NCBI RefSeq assembly: GCF_049243985.1
Contig: NC_135375.1
Location: 26,164,490 to 26,228,489, forward strand
DNA length: 64,000 bases
From: Paroedura picta
Taxonomy: Eukaryota > Chordata > Lepidosauria > Squamata > Gekkonidae
Direction: 5' to 3'
Part shown: positions 60,201 through 64,000 of the stretch, piece after piece
Position numbering within the stretch: position 1 is the first letter of the stretch
How the letters are laid out: each line of letters starts with the position of its first letter
The notes under the pieces: generated by a model
Told to the model about the DNA's origin: nothing
What the model saw: only the letters and a program-made list of their open reading frames with translations
The model's database searches: none
Program-made: the position numbers and the translations under genes

Positions 60201-63200
60201 GTGGTGAGTTGAAGGTCTTGCTGGGAGGTGTCCAATTATCTTGGAAGATTAAAATAAGCTTTGTAGATTGCAGAGTTGAAAAAAGAAGAAAAGGAAAAAA
60301 GATTTTAAGATGGCGGACGGCGCTTGCTGGACCCTGTGCACACTGAGCTTACGTTCCAGTGGGAGATTAATTTCCCTGCGGAACAGAGAGGCCCCAGAGA
60401 TTCACAAGGAATTCCTGAGAAGATTTATGGTTGGGTTAGCGTACCCAAAACCCGATTCTGTCAATCACAGCAGTGATTGACCCTCAGTGGAACAGGAGCT
60501 CGAAGTAATCGAGCTATCCAAGTGCCATGGCTCCGCCTCCCCTTTTGCATGTTTTCAGTCATCTACAGAGACTCAGGTGTCTTCTGCTCAGCTAGGGTAG
60601 AATTTCTAACTAGAATACCACATGTTCCCTCCACTCAAGTTACAATATTTATTGCAGACATGCAGTTCCCCATCAGCCAATTGTCCCAGGCAAATTAGTA
60701 GAAACTGTAATCAAAGACAGAATTGGTAGGTACATAGAAGGACAAAGCCAGCTGAAGGGAAATCAGCATGGCTTCAGGAAAGGAAAGTTCTGCATCACCA
60801 ACCTTTTAGTGTTCTCTGACAAAGTACATGTAGTCAATGGTGACCCCGTAGACATTATATACACAGACTTTTCAAAGGTTTTTGACAAGGTACTTCACCA
60901 AAGACTTCTGAGTAAACTTAGCAGTCAGGTTTTGGTTTTAATCCTTAAGGCCATCTGTGGCTTGGGCCCTACCTATCTGAGGGACCGCTTGTATCCTTAC
61001 ACCCCCTGCAGTGCTCTTCTCTCTGTGGGTACCAATCTGTTGCGGGTCCCTGACTCAAGAGAAATATGCCTGGCTTCAATCCAGGCCAGGGCCTTTTCAG
61101 CCCCGGCCCCAACCTGTTGGAATGAGCTCCCAGGAGATCTGAGCGCCCTGACGGAGCTATCAGCATTCTGCAGGGCCTGTAAAACAGAGTTCTTCCACTA
61201 GGCTCTTGGTTGAGGCCGGGTTCTTAAGATCACTGGGTCCACTTTAGGATCCGCTAGATCATCAAGCAGACCCCCAGTAGTTGTCTGTAGAGAGGAGACG
61301 GGAATTTTTGCGATCTTGATGTTTTATTGGGGTGTTGATTTTAGAGGAGGGGTTTTTATATTGGGGGTATGACTCTCTTGTAACCTGCCTTGAGCTTCAG
61401 AATAAGGCAAGCTATAAATTGAATGAATGAATGAATGAATGAATGAATGAATGAATGAATGAATGAATGAATGAATGAATGAATGAATGAATGAATGAAT
61501 GAATGAATGATAGGTAGGTTGGTTGGCTGGTTGGTTGGTTGGTTGGTTGGTTGGTTGGTTGGTTGGTTGGTTGATTCTCTTATGGCTTAAACACTGGTTA
61601 AATGACAGGAAGCAAAGAGATGGAATAAATTCACAGTTCTCAGAGTGGAGGGAAATAAGCAGTGGGATCCCACAAGGATATGTATTGGGGCCAATACTAT
61701 TTAATTGATTCATAAATTATCTGGAGCTAGGGATAAATAGTGTAGTGGCCAAGTTTGCAGATGACACAAAATTATTCAGGATGGTGAAAACCAAAGCTGA
61801 TTGTGAAGAGCACCCAGAGGACCTCCACAAATTGCGTGAGGGATGACAATGTGGCAAATGAAATTCATTGTTGGAAAGTATAAGGTAATTCCCAACTTCA
61901 AAAATAGGTTAATAGGGTCTGAACTTACTGAGACTGCACAGGAAAAAGATCTTGGGGTCATAGTGGATAGCTCAGTGTCAGCCTAGTGTGTTGCAGTGGT
62001 GAAAAATTCAAACTCTGTGTTAGGGATTATTAAGAAAGGGATTGAGTACAAAATGGCCAGTGTTGTAGTGCCCCTGTATAGATCTATGGTGTGGCCTCAT
62101 TTAGAATACTGTATACAGGACTGGTCAGTGCATCTTCAAAAAGACATTGCAGAACTGGAAACAGTACAGAGAAGGGCAACCAAGATGATTCGGGAATTGG
62201 AGCACCTCCCCTAGGAGGAAAGGCTGAAAAATTTGGGACTTTTCAATTTAGAAAGGGACAACTAAGGGGGGACATTAGAGGTTTATAAAATTACTTTGAT
62301 GCTTAAGAGTTTCCAGTACTGGAACTAGTTGATGAATCTATATGACAATGTGTACAAAGTAGCTGGATTATCTTGGCTTCTTTCTCCTTAGGTCATTGTG
62401 CAAGTATCATTGGAGGGAAAGAATCAGCTCCACATTCAAGACCTTATATGGCTGTCTTAATGGAAAAGAAGGATTTATTGTGCGGAGGAACTCTGATCCA
62501 AGGAAACTGGGTGCTAACTGCAGCTCATTGTCCTGTGTAAGTTTAGCGAAATATTTCATTTTTATACATTTTTATATACCTGAAGTTGCTTCTCAAAGGA
62601 TTTGGAGCAATGTTGTTTTAGATATTTATGAGTGAAAACAACTAGCTAAATCACTACTAGGGATGGGCTCAAATTGGCTGATGAACTAAAGTTCATTACA
62701 AACTTTGGCTTGTTCCCAGTTTGAGAAGTGATGTTTGTGAACTGAAGAGCCGCCACAAACTTCCATACATTTTGATACAGTTTGGGGCAGTTCGTGAAGA
62801 GCAGAAAGCAGGGGTTTAGATGGCCCAGAGCCATTTAAAATCCCACTTTCTCCTCTACACAACAAGCAGCTGAGTGGCAGTGGGCTCCCTTATTAGATCT
62901 ACCTTATTGTGTAGCAGTCTAGCCCCACTATGGCCCCCTACTGCCCTGCAGCTGTCTTCCTTCCCCCCCTACCCTGAGCTCCAGCACTGTGGAAGTATGG
63001 TGGAGGCAGTTTCAATCAGCTGGCTAGATCTGGCTACACTTTCTCTCTGCACAACCTCAGACATGGGGGTGATGTGGGACAGTAGTTGGCAACAGCTGGA
63101 AAACCAAAGAAAACCTGAAAATGAAGTCACCCGTCTCCAGAAATCACCAGAAACTCTTTATGAAACTATGGTAAAATGGCTAGAGGGTCAAGCCATTCAC

Positions 63201-63765
63201 TTCTGGGGAAATTGTTTTTCCACAAAAGTGGTATCATGCCATTGGCTCTGCAGCATTCCCCCCTTCCTCCCACAGCCTCTCTGAGTGGCGGCAGGAGCTA
63301 GGAGCTGAGGGTGGGGGGGGGGCAACTAGTTGTATCATATATGTGCCATTCTAAATAAGTTTATGTCGAGAGTACTGAAGGAAAGAAAACTCAGACAAAA
63401 GAACATGCAAAGGCAAAATTCAAGTTGCTTAAGGCAAAGTATCAGTGTGGAGAATTGATTATACATCAATGAAGATTAGAAATGAGCTTTGGTTAATACA
63501 TTTATGTGTGTCCTTTTTGTAAGTAAGTCATTTGGATTCCTCTTTAGGAGAAAATCTGGATACAAATATACTAAATTAATACAAACAATATTAACTTTTT
63601 AAATGCATTTCTTATCTTTCCAGAACGAATAGAACAACAGTTGTTCTTGGTGCTCATTCACTATCCAAAAAAGAGACAGAAAAGCAGATTTTTCAAATTA
63701 CCAAAGTGTTTGCCCACCCGAAATATAACAGGAAATCAAGTGAAAACGACATTATGCTTTTGAAG
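57274..63765 (+). CDS. Granzyme A/K-like serine protease, exons 1-3 (gene continues past window)
   Basis: Exons: 57274-57331, 62392-62536, 63624-63765; GT-AG introns, phases 1 and 2, and exon 3 ends in phase 0 before GTACAT. The 115 codons give a signal peptide ([20 protein letters not shown]) ending at a Cys, then AS and [15 protein letters not shown]. Active-site His65 (TAAHC) and Asp110 (ENDIMLLK) are present; exons 4-5, with the serine and Asp189, lie beyond the right edge. The GZMA dimer cysteine is replaced by Lys (HPKYN), as in the second granzyme, of which this is a tandem copy. Two ATG codons stand side by side; the first was chosen. Intron 1 (5.1 kb) holds an L1-like insertion and a CR1/L2 nest. 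Confidence 0.92.
57505..57552. repeat. (GT)n microsatellite
   Basis: An imperfect GT/GC run (GTGTGTGTGTGCGTGTGTGC) in intron 1 of the third granzyme. Confidence 0.85.
58010..60540 (-). mobile_element. L1-like retroposon with exact 16-bp target duplication
   Basis: CCTTTTGCATGTTTTC flanks both sides (57994-58009 and 60541-60556). On the minus strand the element ends in a poly(A) run (58010-58026, seen as T) and begins with a GC-rich leader (CCATCTTAAAATC region near 60310). It carries one open frame of 175 codons (59121-59648) with a coiled-coil-like start ([20 protein letters not shown]). No reverse transcriptase is seen in its 2,531 bp, so it resembles half-L1 elements that rely on L1 enzymes. 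The exact duplications suggest a recent insertion. Confidence 0.8.
60680..62300 (+). mobile_element. CR1-like LINE with nested L2 fragment
   Basis: First part: [19 protein letters not shown] and [20 protein letters not shown] (to about 60920). Then an L2-like 3' end (60920-61210: [30 protein letters not shown]) with its tail and the TGAA run. CR1-type sequence resumes near 61580 ([30 protein letters not shown]-like, [13 protein letters not shown]). The LINE protein is interrupted in several places; it is a relic. Confidence 0.82.
61421..61572. repeat. (TGAA)n and (GGTT)n microsatellites
   Basis: About 22 TGAA units (61421-61511), then about 13 GGTT units (61517-61572). The first grew from the tail of the nested L2-like fragment. 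Confidence 0.95.
62537..63623 (+). other. Intron 2 of the third granzyme
   Basis: The block from about 62655 (TACTAGGGATGGGCTCAAAT) to about 63255 looks like an interspersed repeat, but I cannot name it. A G-run lies near 63312-63321. No gene. Confidence 0.4.
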
Positions 63766-63859
63766 GTACATTTTAAAACTGAACTTGAATGTCCTATAAA
63801 GTTGGGGGAGGGATGAATGTTGTATTTATTTTTACAAGCATTTTTCTTTTTATGTAAGT

Positions 63860-63945
63860 GATGGACAGGACAGGACAGGACAGGACAGGACAGGACAGGA
63901 CAGGACAGGACAGGACAGGACAGGACAGGACAGGACAGGACAGGG
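63860..63945. repeat. (GGACA)n pentanucleotide repeat
   Basis: About 16 nearly perfect GGACA units, starting about 95 bp after exon 3 of the third granzyme. Confidence 0.96.
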
Positions 63946-64000
63946 TGCTTTTCTACCTAAAAGGTTGTGGTGATAGTTAACTTTATTATAATGGGGTTAA

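Noticed and set aside
61424-61713. NQPT and HSFI repeat protein
   Set aside because: Translation of (TGAA)n and (GGTT)n repeats.

Overview
The window is nuclear DNA from a reptile, most likely a squamate (lizard or gecko). It has split genes with GT-AG introns. Its repeats are typical of squamates: BovB, CR1 and L2-like LINEs, a Sauria SINE with a tRNA-like head, 5S-rRNA-derived SINEs, many near-identical tRNA/CORE-type SINEs and a large load of hAT miniature elements. It matches the vertebrate ESM1-granzyme K/A neighbourhood (human 5q11.2): ESM1 exon 1 lies on the minus strand at the left end, followed by plus-strand granzyme genes.

Layout: 0-1.5 kb, ESM1 exon 1 and a TATA palindrome. 1.5-19.5 kb, gene-free DNA filled with LINE, SINE and hAT copies. 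19.6-27.5 kb, a complete five-exon GZMA-like gene. 28.4-31.0 and 35.8-39.6 kb, two tandem minus-strand two-exon genes, each with a CpG-rich promoter, a basic/acidic N-terminus and a C-terminal domain resembling SGNH hydrolases with altered catalytic blocks. 42.5-54.1 kb, a second complete five-exon granzyme whose intron 2 holds a 6.06-kb Ty3-type LTR element with LTRs that read as identical. 57.3 kb to the end, exons 1-3 of a third granzyme, with a 2.5-kb L1-like insertion and a nested CR1/L2 block in intron 1.

All three granzymes keep the signal peptide, the Cys-x-x-IIGG activation site, the active-site residues present in the window and, where exon 4 is present, Asp189. This predicts trypsin-like granzyme A/K enzymes of killer lymphocytes. 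Only the first keeps the cysteine that makes human GZMA a dimer. A matched ETS (ACTTCC) plus TATA block lies 58-64 bp before each start codon.

The best candidate for something undescribed is the SGNH-like gene pair. I found no counterpart in my knowledge of the mammalian locus. Both copies give open spliced frames (304 and 330 aa). Exon 1 and the promoter are almost identical between copies while exon 2 has diverged strongly, and one copy has lost the putative nucleophilic serine. All exon boundaries and family assignments come from reading the sequence; no database search was run.
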